A stretch of 64,000 nt of DNA from Skeletonema tropicum (taxonomy: Eukaryota; Bacillariophyta; Thalassiosirophyceae; Thalassiosirales; Thalassiosiraceae), in NCBI GenBank assembly GCA_037178625.1, contig CM074145.1:1240001-1304000 (forward strand), read 5' to 3'. Below, piece by piece: positions 29,811 to 40,762 of this stretch. The position numbers were made by a program, and so were the translations under genes. The notes under the pieces are model-generated. The model had not been told where the DNA came from. It saw only the letters and a list, made by a program, of their open reading frames with translations, and made no database searches. The number at the start of each line of letters is the position of its first letter. Within the stretch, counting starts at the first letter, position 1.

Positions 29811-30440
29811 TCATAGATAATCGGAGCAGGAAGAACAACAGAATGGCCCTCTCTGCTCTATCTGCGGAACGTATTGAAATCTGCAATAGATTGTTTCGCC
29901 GTATGGAAAACTATATCCTTCCAACCACACGTACTCTCGTTGAATGATGTTGTCCATTGAACATTTATCTCCCGTGTTCCAAGACGACACATCATTCAAT
30001 ATCTCAAAGTCTTTTGCTCCATCGAACATATTGCTCCCATACCAGTAACCGCAGCCGTCTTCCAAAACGAGACGTCGCCCTCAATGGATGATGCTTCAGA
30101 AAGCATGAAAATCATATTAGTCACTACAGCTGTGTTCCAAAACGAATGGATGATGCTTTATGGGGCATGACTTCCATTGTTGTTACTGATGACATGTTCA
30201 TCCGCCACTGCAACCGTGTTCCACGAAAATAATCCTGTTGAATGATGAAGTTCCCCAGACCCCCAGAACATTCGACTCGCACCTGTACCTTTACCATATT
30301 CCATTCAGACGTTTTCGTCAAAAAGACTAAGACCTTCAGACCTTCAAATAAGCTTTGTATGTTGTTTACGTCATCAACAGCACCAAGATCCAATCGGCCA
30401 TCTACATCCATAGGTTACAACAATATAGTAACAAGTGCGC
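29811..30440 (-). pseudogene. Decayed DUF285 (BspA-type surface) repeat gene
   Basis: The minus strand holds several DUF285-like repeats in shifting frames: MFWGSGELHHSTGLFSWNTV, SFWNTAVVTNMIFMLSEASS, IEGDVSFWKTAAVTGMG and MFDGAKDFEILNDVSSWNTG. DUF285 repeats have the pattern MF-x-x-A-x-x-F-N-x-D-[IL]-S-x-W-x-[TV]-x-x-V-T. In-frame stops and frame changes between neighbouring repeats show decay. A Cys-containing end (YCRFQYVPQIEQRG ... CCSSCSDYL) closes the region. DUF285 proteins are often secreted in diatoms; this copy is probably not functional. Confidence 0.65.
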
Positions 30441-30990
30441 CACAAACGTCCTCACACGTACTGAATAATTAGCGCTTTGAGTACTTCGCTGTTAGCATGC
30501 AGAGCATTCGTAAGAGTGAGCGGTTGAAGTCCGGGGGTCCAAGTCCAACAAATCGCTGCTGCAAATTCTCGTCATCCTGTGGACACATTTGTTCATCCAT
30601 TTGCTTAACACCCCCACCCATTTCATTCATTGCAATCTGCAGAAGTATCATCAGTCAAAGGAGATGAGCTTGGACCGTCGTTATTTTCCAAGGTGATAAT
30701 TCTTCCTGCTCTACCTCACAGTCACGATCACCCTGCTAAAATAAGCGAAGTCATACCACTAAATAATACTTGCCTACCTTTAGAAGCAGTAACAACTAAA
30801 ATTTCTGTGTTTACTACTTTACAAGCACTAGCATACATACACATGCAAAGAGGAACTGCTCTTGCGCAAGTAGAAGTAGCTCGACCCTGTAGAACTATTC
30901 TTCTACTTCTTCTATCATCGCTATCTCTATCTCTACTCAAACTTACCTCGCCAGGAACTTGAACAGTCATGTCCATCTCTCTTATTACTT
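30441..30990. other. Intergenic with a possible ankyrin-like remnant
   Basis: On the minus strand near 30440-30540 a short frame reads GLQPLTLTNALHANSEVLKA then LIIQYV, which resembles one ankyrin-type repeat as found in diatom proteins. It is too short to call. Otherwise no feature was recognised; the 3' end of the trypsin gene begins at 30991. Confidence 0.3.
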
Positions 30991-32935
30991 TCAATGCCTT
31001 AGATTTTGTGACGAAGTCGGAGCGTTTGTCGAAGTCGGAGTCGGAGCTTTTGTCGGAGGAGTAACCTGCGTAGGCTGAAGGGTGGTAGAGGTAGAAACCA
31101 CCGTAGGCCCAGCTGTGGGACTTTCAGTTACATTCGTGGGCTGGGGCTGAGGAGCGGAAGTGACCTGGTGAGTAGGGGGGTGCGTAGGCTGACGAGTGGG
31201 GGCGTTTGTCGGAGGAGTAACCTGCGTAGGCCAAGCTGTGGGACTTCCAGTTACATTCGTGGGCGGGGGCTGAGGAGCGGAAGTGACCTGGTGAGTAGGG
31301 GGGTGCGTAGGCTGAGGAGTGGGGGCGTTTGTCGGAGGAGTAACCTGCGTAGGCCCAGCTGTGGGACTTCCAGTTTCATTCGTGGGCAGGGGCTGAGGTG
31401 CAGAAGTAACCTGGTGAGTAGGGGGGTGCGTAGGCTGAGGAGTGGGGGCGTTTGTCGGAGGAGTAACCTGCGTAGGCCCAGCTGTGGGGCTTCCAGTTAC
31501 ATTCGTGGGCGGGGGCTGAGGAGCGGAAGTAACCTGGTGAGTAGGGGTGTGCGTAGGCTGAGAAGTGGGAGAAGAACTTGTGCACGATCCCAGGCTTTCA
31601 GTTGCAGAAAATCCAAAATCGCCACCGATTGCTTCTTCATCACCGTACTTAAAGCTGTAGTAACCATACCCCTCATTACAGCAATTCCCGTCGCCATAAA
31701 AGTCCTGAAGTTATGCGTGCGCACAGAGAGTCGCAAAGTGGAGTGTTAGGAAAAAGTCTACAAATATGTGGAGAAAATTCACCAAGTGCACTCACCTCGA
31801 TAGTAAACTCATATTCTCCTTCTGGGACGCAATCCACTGTGACTTGGGTGGCAAATCTTGAGGAGTAAGGACCACCCGACATGATGGGATCGGAAGAAGA
31901 TCCGCATTTATTAGTCACTTTCCAAGTCGTTTCGCCGGGCCATGCGTCCGTGTGGATTATCACTTTCATTAGTTTTTGCGAGGCTTGGCAAGTAGGACAA
32001 AAGTCTCCAGTAAATGCACATGCCGTCTCTTTGATCCAATCCGCGTAGTAACTCACACGAGTGTAAACTCCAGGATAGTCTGGATGAGCACATCCGTATC
32101 CCCAGGATACAATGCCTACCTGAACTGGATCACCTTCATCCGATGCAAGCATCATCGGTCCCCCAGAATCGCCTTGGCATGTGTCAATACCATCGCTAGC
32201 TGCACACATCATGCCATCTGTGATGACATCTTCCCCATCCTCGGAATACGCATCATTACATTGCTCATTCATCTGATATTCGACTTCAGCTTCAAGAAGA
32301 ATGTCACTCAATTCTCCCCCAGAAGAAGTGGTACCCCATCCAATCACACGCAGCCTGTCGCCAGCCTGACCTGGGACGTTGGTATCCTCGTTAATTCTTG
32401 CATAGGTAATATCCGGCACTTCATTTGGTAGAATCATCAACGCGACATCATTTTCCAAAGTATCATCATCGTAACTGTGATGAACGATAATGTCTTCTCC
32501 ACGCACGCCGCGGTTCAAAAGAATAGATTCTACTCCACTGGTATTAGTAATGTCATGCATGTTGACGATCACTCTATAAAGGTCAACTTGTCGGCTTGAC
32601 ATACAATGCGCTGCTGTGAGCACGATGCGTGGTGCGATGAGAGAGCCGCCGCAATACGGGGCATTAGAAGTTCTTCCCTTAGCACCGGATCCCAGAGCGA
32701 CCATGTAATCCACTGGACCTTCAGTTTCGGTACCGTTAACAATCTGTAGTGGTGGACCATGTCCCCCAGCGCTGTCTATGTTAAAGATAGAGACACCAGC
32801 CGGCAGGAGAGGAAATCCGTTCTTGCTTGGTTTCTTTTTCTTCTCCGTCATCGTCATGTTGACATCTACAGCGTCATATACCGAGGCAGCCGAAGCAGAA
32901 ATGCTGCTGAGAAGTAGGGTACAAAAGATCATCAT
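30991..32935 (-). CDS. Secreted trypsin-like serine protease with cysteine module and Pro/Thr repeat tail, two exons
   Basis: Exons 32935-31796 and 31704-30991 are joined by a 91-bp intron (GTGAGT...ACTTCAG, phase 0), giving 617 residues. Signal peptide MMIFCTLLLSSISASAASV; mature start IVNG at 65-68, as in zymogen activation. The catalytic triad is complete: TAAHC (H110), ENDVAL (D163), GDSGGP (S257). After the protease domain comes a module spanning the intron (PGETTWKVTNKC ... EGEYEFTIE, then DFYGDGNCCNEGYGYYSF) that recurs in many diatom secreted proteins. The tail consists of 41-residue Pro/Thr/Gln repeats (SPTAGPTQVTPPTNAPTPQP type). Expected in the secretory route or cell wall; the tail is a likely O-glycosylated stalk. 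The length of the tail and its clean frame argue for an active gene. Confidence 0.92.
31085..31570. repeat. 123-bp coding tandem repeat (trypsin tail)
   Basis: About three and a half copies of a 123-bp unit (for example cattcgtggg at 31131 and again at 31254). They encode 41-residue Pro/Thr-rich repeats of the minus-strand trypsin gene and are nearly identical to each other. Confidence 0.9.
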
Positions 32936-33743
32936 GGTGAAGAAATGAAGAAGTGATCAGCTAGGGTTCTTGTGGTGTGGTTGTACTTGAAGTGCGTGGT
33001 TCAACGCGCTTCGCCCTCGCTAATGATTTTCTTGGAAATACGAACTAGGAAAGAATGCTGGCAGATCGATCCCACACATGCTATCTAACTAATCTGTAGG
33101 GACAGAAGACGGAACACCGCGCGATGGCAGGAAAATGAAGGTATCCTGATAAAGCCCATCGGTTATGAATCAAAGTGGCGCGCCCGAGCGAGGAGAGACA
33201 TAATTGAAAATTTTCAGCTCGTCATCTCTTCAACAACACATACATTTTCATTGCATGATCATGACTCCATTGACTATCCGGAAGATGATAATAATATAAC
33301 AGAAAATTCCGGAAGATGCATTCAGTCATTTATCGTCCCAAGTGTTGGAAGCTTTGCAATGCATGCGATGCAATTTTTATCATCATTAGTATCTTCTAGA
33401 CTGAGATGAACTACTAACTCGCCCTCGCGAAGAGATCTCCGCCCTATAACTGTGATAATCTCACCACTTGCAGATGGTCAAAATACAATCTCTTGTCGAG
33501 TATTGGAAGCCATTTGGAATTTTGTCGTAATTAAGAAGCGACTTACTCGTGCATTTACTTCGTGCTCCGAGAGACTGATCAAGGAAGGAGAACATAGTAG
33601 CATTCTCACGAGACGTTGAGCACCGCTGTGTGTCGTATCGGTACCATCCATTGCTCAGAACTCACCACCTCAAACCACTCCCCTTGTCGTGCTGATTAGT
33701 TGAGTTTGTTGGTGATGTTGTTGATTATGGATCTCTGTTGTGG
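32936..33743. other. Intergenic, promoter side of the trypsin gene
   Basis: About 800 bp with no gene recognised apart from the dispersed repeat at 33142-33226. Two different start regions (trypsin minus, small remnant plus) face away from it. Confidence 0.4.
33142..33226. repeat. Dispersed 75-85 bp repeat, copy 1 (contains GGCGCGCC)
   Basis: TATCCTGATAAAGCCCATCGG through GGCGCGCCCGAGCGAGG to AAAATTTTCAGCTC is almost identical to 51161-51236. Here it lies about 210 bp upstream of the trypsin start (minus strand). Confidence 0.8.
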
Positions 33744-34183
33744 ATGCAACGAGATAATGATATGGCTGCAAATGACGATAATGACGGCCAGCAAGGAAGT
33801 GCACTGGAAATGGGCGGGAGAATCTCAACCAGCGGTGAGTAGAACCGCTTGGTAGTGTAGCCTCTTGTAACGTCATGATATCAATAAATATTCACTGCCT
33901 CATCTTCGATTGAAAACACACAGATTTCCATGAGATTTACTGACGAGTAAGAGCAGGCGAGATATGAGCATGAAGAATATGAAGAACAATATCGTATCAA
34001 GACGGAGGAAGCAGAAGAGCAGGCGAGGTATGACAACGACAAATAACAACACTGGGAGTATGCATCTGAGGATGGTGATGTGTACAGTGATTATGGTGAC
34101 GATGATTACTCTTTTGAAGATTATGATGAATAAGAGAACTAGAGGATTTGGCAATGTAAATTCAAACAACCCAAGTCGATAAT
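33744..34183 (+). pseudogene. Possible small acidic-protein gene, broken
   Basis: ATG at 33744 opens MQRDNDMAANDDNDGQQGSA and continues to a good donor (GTGAGT at 33835). Downstream from about 33952 the plus strand encodes a charged stretch (EQARYEHEEYEEQYRIKTEE), an in-frame TAA, and then an acidic tail in the same frame (EDGDVYSDYGDDDYSFEDYD) ending at TAA. A splice from 33834 to the acceptor at about 33924 gives a stop after a few codons. So this is either a decayed gene or a gene whose exon structure I cannot resolve. No family recognised. Confidence 0.35.
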
Positions 34184-35635
34184 TTGATCCAACAACACCT
34201 CGTCACAGCATCCTTTAGCAACGTAGTCTCTTCTGGTAGACTGTTGTATATCCCTAGCTCTACCAAAGCTTTCCATTGCTAGCTGCACTCGCGGTCGAGA
34301 AAGTAGATAGTATTATCGGTAGATGGGCATGAATGTGGTGTGATAGCTTTTTTTGTAGCCAACGCTTTGAATTGAACATTTGCAGACGTAGAAGAGCAAA
34401 ACCAAGTGATCAGCTGAACATACACTTATATCCAAAAACAATAAAAGCATCCCCTCTCCAAAGACTCCAATATGAAGCCCTTCCTGCATCCTCCTCCCTC
34501 TCACAAGCCATCTCAACCAATTCTAGGAGAACAAAGGCTTCCCAGTCAAAGTCACGGATGGCCTCCGCATACAAGCGTTCCCATCGGTTCAAAGAAGTTC
34601 AGCCACAACTTTCACATAGCCAAACTGCAAAAAGCGGAGTCAGATGCGCATCCTGTATCCAACAAGATCCGACGGATAAGCAGCCTACGCCACCGCTTCA
34701 TAATTACGCAGCTATCTGGTACATTGCGGTTTTGAACGGAACATATGACATCTTGAACTTTACTCTTTGAAAAGTTGAGCATATGAAAGTGTGACGGTTT
34801 GATATGGGATCTTGAAATGCTAGAGGGAGATTGCCCTTACTTCAACTCTAACTCAAATTGGAACTGGTTGGTGTAAGCATATTGTCGCCTGACAGGCAGC
34901 ATCAAGAAGTTGAGAGCGAAAAGATACACAATTTTGAGAAGGTGATCATTCACGACTGTCGCAATACTAGATCTAGCCGACTTTCCACGTTTGGAGCATT
35001 TAGACTTTTAACTTTGAACCGCAGTTGAGGGGATATTCGCCCTGGAGCTGGAGCTGGAGGCTCTCTCTCCCATCATTGTCAAAGGGGGCGTTCGCTGAGG
35101 TAACAAGTTTCATGCAAGCAATCCATTTGCTCTTGTAACATAATCCCATCGAGAGTGTGTTGTTCAACAGAGTTTCACGTCCACGGCTCACTGAGTATTT
35201 AAGTACTTAACTGAGTACAGTGTACAGTCTCTCTGTAAAGAGTCGAAGAGTGATGCTGAAGTGATGTGGGAAAACACGTACAACAATTTGCTGCAGTAGT
35301 TTCAAACAAGTATCTAAGATACTCAAATCTCAGACAAGAAGTTAAAATCATGCATAGTTATTCAGTCGCTGTAAATGTTGACCTTTTTGCCGAATTCAGT
35401 GTTCCCCCCCCTCCTTGACAATTTTTGCTTTCCGTTTAACACTCCATTGCTTCGTATTGCAGTATGAATCTCACAATCATCTGTCCCCTAATGAAATCCT
35501 TTCAATCAACCCATCACTCCGTTCGACAATAAACAATACAAACTATCAATCAAAGACCATCTTTGTCCACACTCAACACGCACACACACACTCTCTCTCT
35601 CTCAACCTACATCGATCTATCTATCATTTATTAAT
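34184..35635. other. Intergenic, no supported gene
   Basis: About 1.45 kb. Between 34333 and 34770 open frames exist on both strands (plus: basic, Ser/Gln-rich; minus 34592-34410: MNRWERLYAEAIRDFDWEAF), but neither shows a known domain and they exclude each other. A (CA)n/(CT)n stretch at about 35578-35602 precedes the next gene's 3' end. Confidence 0.4.
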
Positions 35636-36258
35636 CTACACCACCGTCCCCCTATCCTTTGGAGCCTCATAACTCCCCCTTCCCCTATCGGCATTATCCT
35701 CATTATAAACCCCCATCGGCACCTTCTGATCCAAAATCTCACTCCGATGACTCGCCAACGTCGCCGCAAACGCCCCCAACAACACACTCTGCACCAAACA
35801 AACAAAACTCGTAAACCGCTCTCCATGCACACTCATCCCCTCTGCCTGCCGATCATCAATATATCCCAAAATTATCAAAAATAGTAAAAAGAACATTTGA
35901 CTAGCCGCGCAGACGGCTCCCATGAAGAATCCGACGGCTACCGAAGTTTGAAATTTGCGCATGATGATGGTCCCGCCAATACAGAGAGAGAGGAGGACGA
36001 TGGAGGACCAGAGGGAGATAAAGGCTTCTGTGCCGCCTCGGTTGGACATGGCGAAAATTGAGATGAGGACTTGGATTATTGCTATGCTGAGGATGAAGTA
36101 CCTGAGTTTGCGTGTTTTGTTGTGTATATATTGAAGAAGTTGGTGATTATAAATTGTGAGCACACCATTTGAAGAATTATATTATATGATGTGTTTGCGG
36201 TCAATCGCTACTGGAAAATAGCCATCAAATCACTGCAAGCGCCGCTGGAAGAATGCAT
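35636..36258 (-). CDS. Four-helix membrane protein, unknown, two exons
   Basis: Model: exon 36258-36212 (MHSSSGACSDLMAIF...), a 110-bp intron (GTAGCG...ACTCAG) and exon 36101-35636, joining in frame to YFILSIAIIQVLISIFA; 170 residues. An alternative is one exon from ATG at 36163. Four hydrophobic segments are visible: YFILSIAIIQVLISIFAM, AFISLWSSIVLLSLCIGGTI, VGFFMGAVCAASQMFFLLFL and FVCLVQSVLLGAFAATLA. A hydrophilic cytosolic tail (SEILDQKVPMGVYNEDNA) follows. The topology recalls tetraspan proteins (Marvel/occludin-like or CMTM-like vesicle proteins) without a signature motif. Function unknown. Confidence 0.7.
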
Positions 36259-37666
36259 TTGCAATCGACGTTCTTTTCGCTGTAAATTTAACGGATTCGG
36301 AGCTGCACCGAAGAGCATCACAATAATAATATTATTATGATCATGTATCATGCCGTCTTGTCTCTCCGTCGTAGCATCTATTTTTTTGACCCGCTCATAA
36401 CAGCAGCCACAATGCCGAACTCTAATACGGCAGTCGCATACTTCATATTTATCGTGTACAATATTTATTTGAAAACCACAATGGATCTCCATCCAATTGA
36501 TTGATGCACACAACTTGTAACTTCCAATGACGCCCTTCCTACAATCGATGTACTCACCACCATCCCGCAATTAATTTCCGACTACTTCCATCGCATAGTA
36601 CTACTGATAAATAAGACGTGGCGTTGGCTAATGGATTGCCTCCCATGACTTCTGTTCTTTATTACTGTAGTGCTCTCCAATCGTGATGATCATAGCTTGC
36701 TTTTGCATGAAAGCGATGAATATTTTGCCCTTTTTCTTTGAACACACCGATGAGCCGAGTCTTGTCGGCACTGGTTTTCGGTACCTTTTCTTTCATATAA
36801 GAAAGGCCTCACCCGACATCAACAGGAAGTTAAAGTCTTCTCCTTACCATAACGCCTCTTCCCCTCATCGTCTTTTGTGCGGCGCCGCAACGAGATTATC
36901 GCTACGCAGTAGCCAGCCATGTTCTTTCAAACATGCAACCACCATTGCTATTACTATGGGCTTACTATAGTATTAGATATTAAAAGCTGAAGACTTACAC
37001 CTTGAACCATTGCCATTGCCATTGCCACAAATTATTCATCATTATTAATAACAAGAAAACTAAAAAATGAATGGCTTTTAGATTTTTCACGACCGAATGG
37101 CAATAAAAGCTTTAGCAAGCACGGTCATTTATGTGTCCATGACCAAGACAATCATCTTGACTTTGCTATCCACCAGTGGAGTGAATAAGTAATCGTCAAC
37201 TAACCTAGATAACCGACATTTCGACAGGAATAGTTTGCATCTCGGACTTGCTATGGTAGTTTCACCGTTTACCACTTGGATAAAGTGAAACTCTGACCCT
37301 CTACGAATCCGAGATCCTTTCTTGTTCGATCGACACAAATTCTGCATCATAAGAGCCACTCGTTTTCACCATGATAGTACAAAGCAGCCATAAAATCCAT
37401 ACTGTAATTGATTCATCTCAAACAAAAGCTTAGATGCCTATTTACATGTATCGCAAGCGAAGGCCTTTCCCGAGCATCACTACTAAGTCCCGTTGTGGCA
37501 TTGCAGTGACCGTTCGTCACTTTTGTCAAGCGGCACACTGCAGCCCTGTTTTCACGGTTCAGCCAGCAACAGCTAATACAGAGCTCATAATCAACCAGAT
37601 GATCAAATAGTAGTCTTTCTTTAGCAATATCGCATCTGCAGTGCCGTGGCAGTATGAAACATTACT
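36259..37666. other. Intergenic, no supported gene
   Basis: About 1.4 kb between the membrane protein gene and the 3' end of the chelatase gene. Short frames occur on both strands (for example 36683-36970 plus, 37129-37359 minus) without domains or codon structure that would support a gene. No tRNA-like cloverleaf was noticed. Confidence 0.4.
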
Positions 37667-39823
37667 TCATCCAACCGCCTGACGAATTGTATGAACCAAG
37701 CCATCAGCAGTAATATCTTCTAGCAACATATAGTCAGCTCTTAGCAACTGACTCAACTCCTTACCACGACCAACTCGAACATGTCCCGAATCAGTATCTA
37801 AAAGTATTGTAGGTACATCCAGCTGTCCAAGTTGTGTTGCCATCTGTTCAGTCTGCTTCCAGGCATCACCGACACTCTCACCAGAGTCTGTTGTTGTTAT
37901 TGTTGGCAGTGGAACATTTGCCTTGCCATCACTGAGAACTATAAGCAACAACGCCTGATCAGGTTCGTTCCTCCGTAAACGATGAATCATATCAACCGTG
38001 AGTGACAATGCATGCGCTAATGGAGTCCTCCCACCAGTAGGCAATCGATGCAACTGCTTCTCCGCCAACTCCACACTCCGGGTAGGTTCAAGAAGTACTT
38101 CTGCCTTTGTCCCACGGAATGCAATGACACCAACCTTATCTCGTTGTTGATAAGCATCCATTAGTAAACTAATCACTGCTCCTTTGACCGTTTCCATTCG
38201 TTTTCGTGCGGACATTGATCCAGATGCATCGACCACGAATAGGATGAGTGTGTCTGTGGTACTACTGTAGACCTTTTTGCGGTAGTTTTCGGGGAGGATG
38301 ATTGGTTGGCCATTGTCCGATAGGCCATTTGAAGCTGCAGCCCGAAGCGTGGCATCTACTGCCAAATCCACAGCCTTGTCTGTTGGTGTTGATCTGATGT
38401 ACCGAGTTTTTTGCTGTGAACTTGTGGAATTGTTGCGGCGGCCTGAACCTGTTTGACCATTCTGTTTTTGACCGAGTCGAAGTTGTTTGATTTGACTTGG
38501 TTTGCTAGCTGTGAAGGTCTGCATTTGATCATCATTGTTGTTCCGATTATTGTTTGTTTCATCATTTTGAGCATTATTTTGCTTGTTTTGTTGGGAAGAT
38601 TGGCCGTCGTCATCCTGAGGTGATGTTGGCTCATCATCTCCTGTAGTGCTGTCTTTGTCATGATTGTGAGTTCCTTCTTCTGTCGACTTGTCGTCGCCAT
38701 TTTGTTGTTGGTTCGACTCTTTATCATTCTTTTTCGTCTGATTATTATTGTTATTCTCAGGATGTTGAGAATTCATGAGCTCATCCAGCAAATCATCCAT
38801 ATTCGGTCCATCCATTGGTGATTCAAATGGCTGCCTCCTCCTCCGATGTGCCAATACCCACTCCGCCACATCCTTAACATCTTCTGGCAGTACATCAATC
38901 CGTCCCCTGTAGGCAGCCAAGGCACAGGCAGATCGATACATGGTTAGATCCGCTCGTAAACTCCCAACATTAAATTGGGTACAAATTTGGCTAATAAGTA
39001 AGAGCAAGTCATCCCCAAGAACAACACGTGGTAAACGCTCTTGTGCCGCCTTAATCTTCTCCGTCAACTCCCTCTCCGCATCAACCCAAGCTGCACCAAA
39101 CTCATCAGGGTGCCGTTCATACTGCATTCTCTGCCTGACAACCTCACATCTCTCCTTAACATCCGTCGGCGCCACAACATCCACCATGAGACCAAATCGA
39201 TCCAACAATTGTGGCCGTAATTCCCCCTCCTCTGGATTCATCGTTCCAATCAACATGAATTTCGCTGGGTGGATTTTCGTCATGCCCTCTCGTTGGACCG
39301 TATTGACACCGCTGGCAGCAGCATCCAAAATGACATCGACTAAATGTGCCGAGAGTAAATTCACTTCGTCAATGTAGAGTATGCCCCGGTTGGCCGAGGC
39401 GAGGAGTCCAGGTGAAAAGACGGGTTTGCCGCCGTTTTGGAGCGTGGAGGAGAAGTCGATGGAGCCGAGGATGCGATCTTCTGTGGCGCCGAGGGGTAGG
39501 TCGACGAATGGGGTGGCGATCGATTTGTTTTCGCTGTAATTAGAAGTAGATGACGTGTCGTCGTCACAAACAGCAGTAGCACAGCAGCGATTATACGGAT
39601 CCAACACTTCCTTGACAGGGTCAAATCCAACTTCAATCTTCGACATTAAATGAGCAATACCTCTAGCGGCTGTACTCTTGGCCGTGCCCTTGTCGCCTTT
39701 GATGAGTACTCCGCCAATTCCTGGGTCAATGGCGCAGAGGATGAGGCATAGTTTGAGATCTTCTTGGCCGATTATGGCGGCGAATGGATAGTGTCGTCGC
39801 CGGCTTTCATGTTGGTTGTTCAT
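37667..39823 (-). CDS. Mg/cobalt-chelatase-type ChlI-ChlD fusion (AAA+ ATPase plus VWA domain)
   Basis: Single exon, 718 residues. N-terminal AAA+ domain: Walker A GDKGTAKST (43-51), Walker B ILYIDE (148-153), sensor/arginine region GTMNPEEGELRPQLLDRFGL (about 193-212). Residues about 345-480 are a low-complexity linker rich in Asn, Gln, Asp and Lys. The C-terminal VWA domain has a complete MIDAS (DASGS at 532-536, TGGRTPLA, LSDGKAN). In chelatases these parts power insertion of Mg or Co into tetrapyrroles. Plant-type ChlD has a degenerate Walker A and a plastid presequence; this protein has an intact ATPase and starts MNNQHESRRRHYPFAAIIGQ with no signal or transit peptide. It therefore looks like the bacterial ChlI/ChlD fusion found beside CobN. 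The metal and tetrapyrrole substrate are unknown. Confidence 0.88.
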   Translation of the reverse strand: MNNQHESRRRHYPFAAIIGQEDLKLCLILCAIDPGIGGVLIKGDKGTAKSTAARGIAHLMSKIEVGFDPVKEVLDPYNRCCATAVCDDDTSSTSNYSENKSIATPFVDLPLGATEDRILGSIDFSSTLQNGGKPVFSPGLLASANRGILYIDEVNLLSAHLVDVILDAAASGVNTVQREGMTKIHPAKFMLIGTMNPEEGELRPQLLDRFGLMVDVVAPTDVKERCEVVRQRMQYERHPDEFGAAWVDAERELTEKIKAAQERLPRVVLGDDLLLLISQICTQFNVGSLRADLTMYRSACALAAYRGRIDVLPEDVKDVAEWVLAHRRRRQPFESPMDGPNMDDLLDELMNSQHPENNNNNQTKKNDKESNQQQNGDDKSTEEGTHNHDKDSTTGDDEPTSPQDDDGQSSQQNKQNNAQNDETNNNRNNNDDQMQTFTASKPSQIKQLRLGQKQNGQTGSGRRNNSTSSQQKTRYIRSTPTDKAVDLAVDATLRAAASNGLSDNGQPIILPENYRKKVYSSTTDTLILFVVDASGSMSARKRMETVKGAVISLLMDAYQQRDKVGVIAFRGTKAEVLLEPTRSVELAEKQLHRLPTGGRTPLAHALSLTVDMIHRLRRNEPDQALLLIVLSDGKANVPLPTITTTDSGESVGDAWKQTEQMATQLGQLDVPTILLDTDSGHVRVGRGKELSQLLRADYMLLEDITADGLVHTIRQAVG

Positions 39824-40030
39824 TTCTATTTTGAGTATGGCAGCTACAATGTGAGCTGAGAGAAATATGATAGAGAGCCAGAGTACAGGATCGGTAGGAG
39901 CACATCAAGATTGGCTTGGTTGTTGTCGATCGGTGTGTGAGGCTTCACAATCAACGCTTGGAGAAGATGGGTGATTGCCATGACACGTGGCCTTTGTGTC
40001 CTCTATTGTAGAGTGCTACGAATTCCCACA

Positions 40031-40403
40031 ATGGTGAACGTAAGAGCCACTGCAGGTCTCAAAGATATCGAAGCACGTGCAACATCTTCAAAGAAGACGG
40101 GCATCTTTGTCGCATCAAAAAGTCCACACGCCACTTACTTCTCACTTCTCATCAGAGATCATGATGTTGCAATCTGCCGATAATCGATAACTTATCTTCT
40201 AGCCGTCCAATGACGGCGATAAGTGTCGTTTTGGAAAGCCCTTGACTCTCGAGGAACGTATTGCAGAGCTCAATACAGCTGGGGATACGGAAGAAGCAAA
40301 AAAGACCGAAGAGGAGCTATTGCTATTGAAGATGACCACCGAATACCCAAAGAACATCCGAGACCCAGTCTTTTCGGGGTGGCAAACAACTGATAGCAAC
40401 TGA
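40031..40403 (+). CDS. Possible small two-exon gene, unknown
   Basis: The plus strand from 40203 carries a convincing 66-codon frame (CRFGKPLTLEERIAELNTAG, then EEAKKTEEELLLLKMTTEYP) ending at TGA 40401-40403. It follows an acceptor (TATCTTCTAG). An ATG at 40031 (MVN) is followed directly by a donor (GTAAGA at 40040); splicing would give a 69-residue protein in frame. The frame is amphipathic and Glu/Lys-rich. No family recognised. It starts about 200 bp from the divergent chelatase gene. Exon 1 is speculative. Confidence 0.35.
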
Positions 40404-40549
40404 TGCTTGTGCAGACCATTCCTTCGCTTCTTCGTGGTCAACTATTTCTTCTGTGTTGTAATTTTGAAGAGTAAGTCATCGCAGACCTACCCGTCAAAAA
40501 ATTGCAAAGGCGATGCTGTCTCTGATGAATTCAAGATCACCTCCTGAAA

Positions 40550-40762
40550 TTTTGAGGAAGACAGTGTAGACAAGACAAGAAACGTGAAATGATCTTGTCA
40601 GTGCACAGTCATCTGACAACCGACCTCTTTATCAAAAGGCTTCGACAAGACTTCAACAAACATGTGGTTCAGTATTGGCTGACGCCTGATAAGATGCATT
40701 ACACCAAAGTGCCAATGCAGTTTCTGCGCACGATACATCTACATGATCCCAAGGAGTTGTAG
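40550..40762 (+). pseudogene. Coding remnant of unknown family
   Basis: An open plus-strand segment from about 40555 to the stop at 40760-40762 reads REMILSVHSHLTTDLFIKRL and KHVVQYWLTPDKMHYTKV, ending TIHLHDPKEL. The preceding 100 bp contain related-looking coding in another frame (MLSLMNSRSPPEILRKTV). No start codon context or splice sites tie these together, so this looks like a decayed exon. It may belong with the small frame at 40203-40403. Confidence 0.35.

Noticed and set aside
31168..31749. A 193-codon plus-strand frame full of Arg/Ser/Gly repeats
   Set aside because: It is the antisense shadow of the repetitive Pro/Thr tail of the minus-strand trypsin gene, which has domain structure and a proper splice junction.
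34333..34770. A 145-codon plus-strand frame and an opposing 60-codon minus frame
   Set aside because: Neither shows a known motif; composition of the plus frame is Ser/Gln/Arg-rich low complexity. Evidence is too weak to choose a strand.
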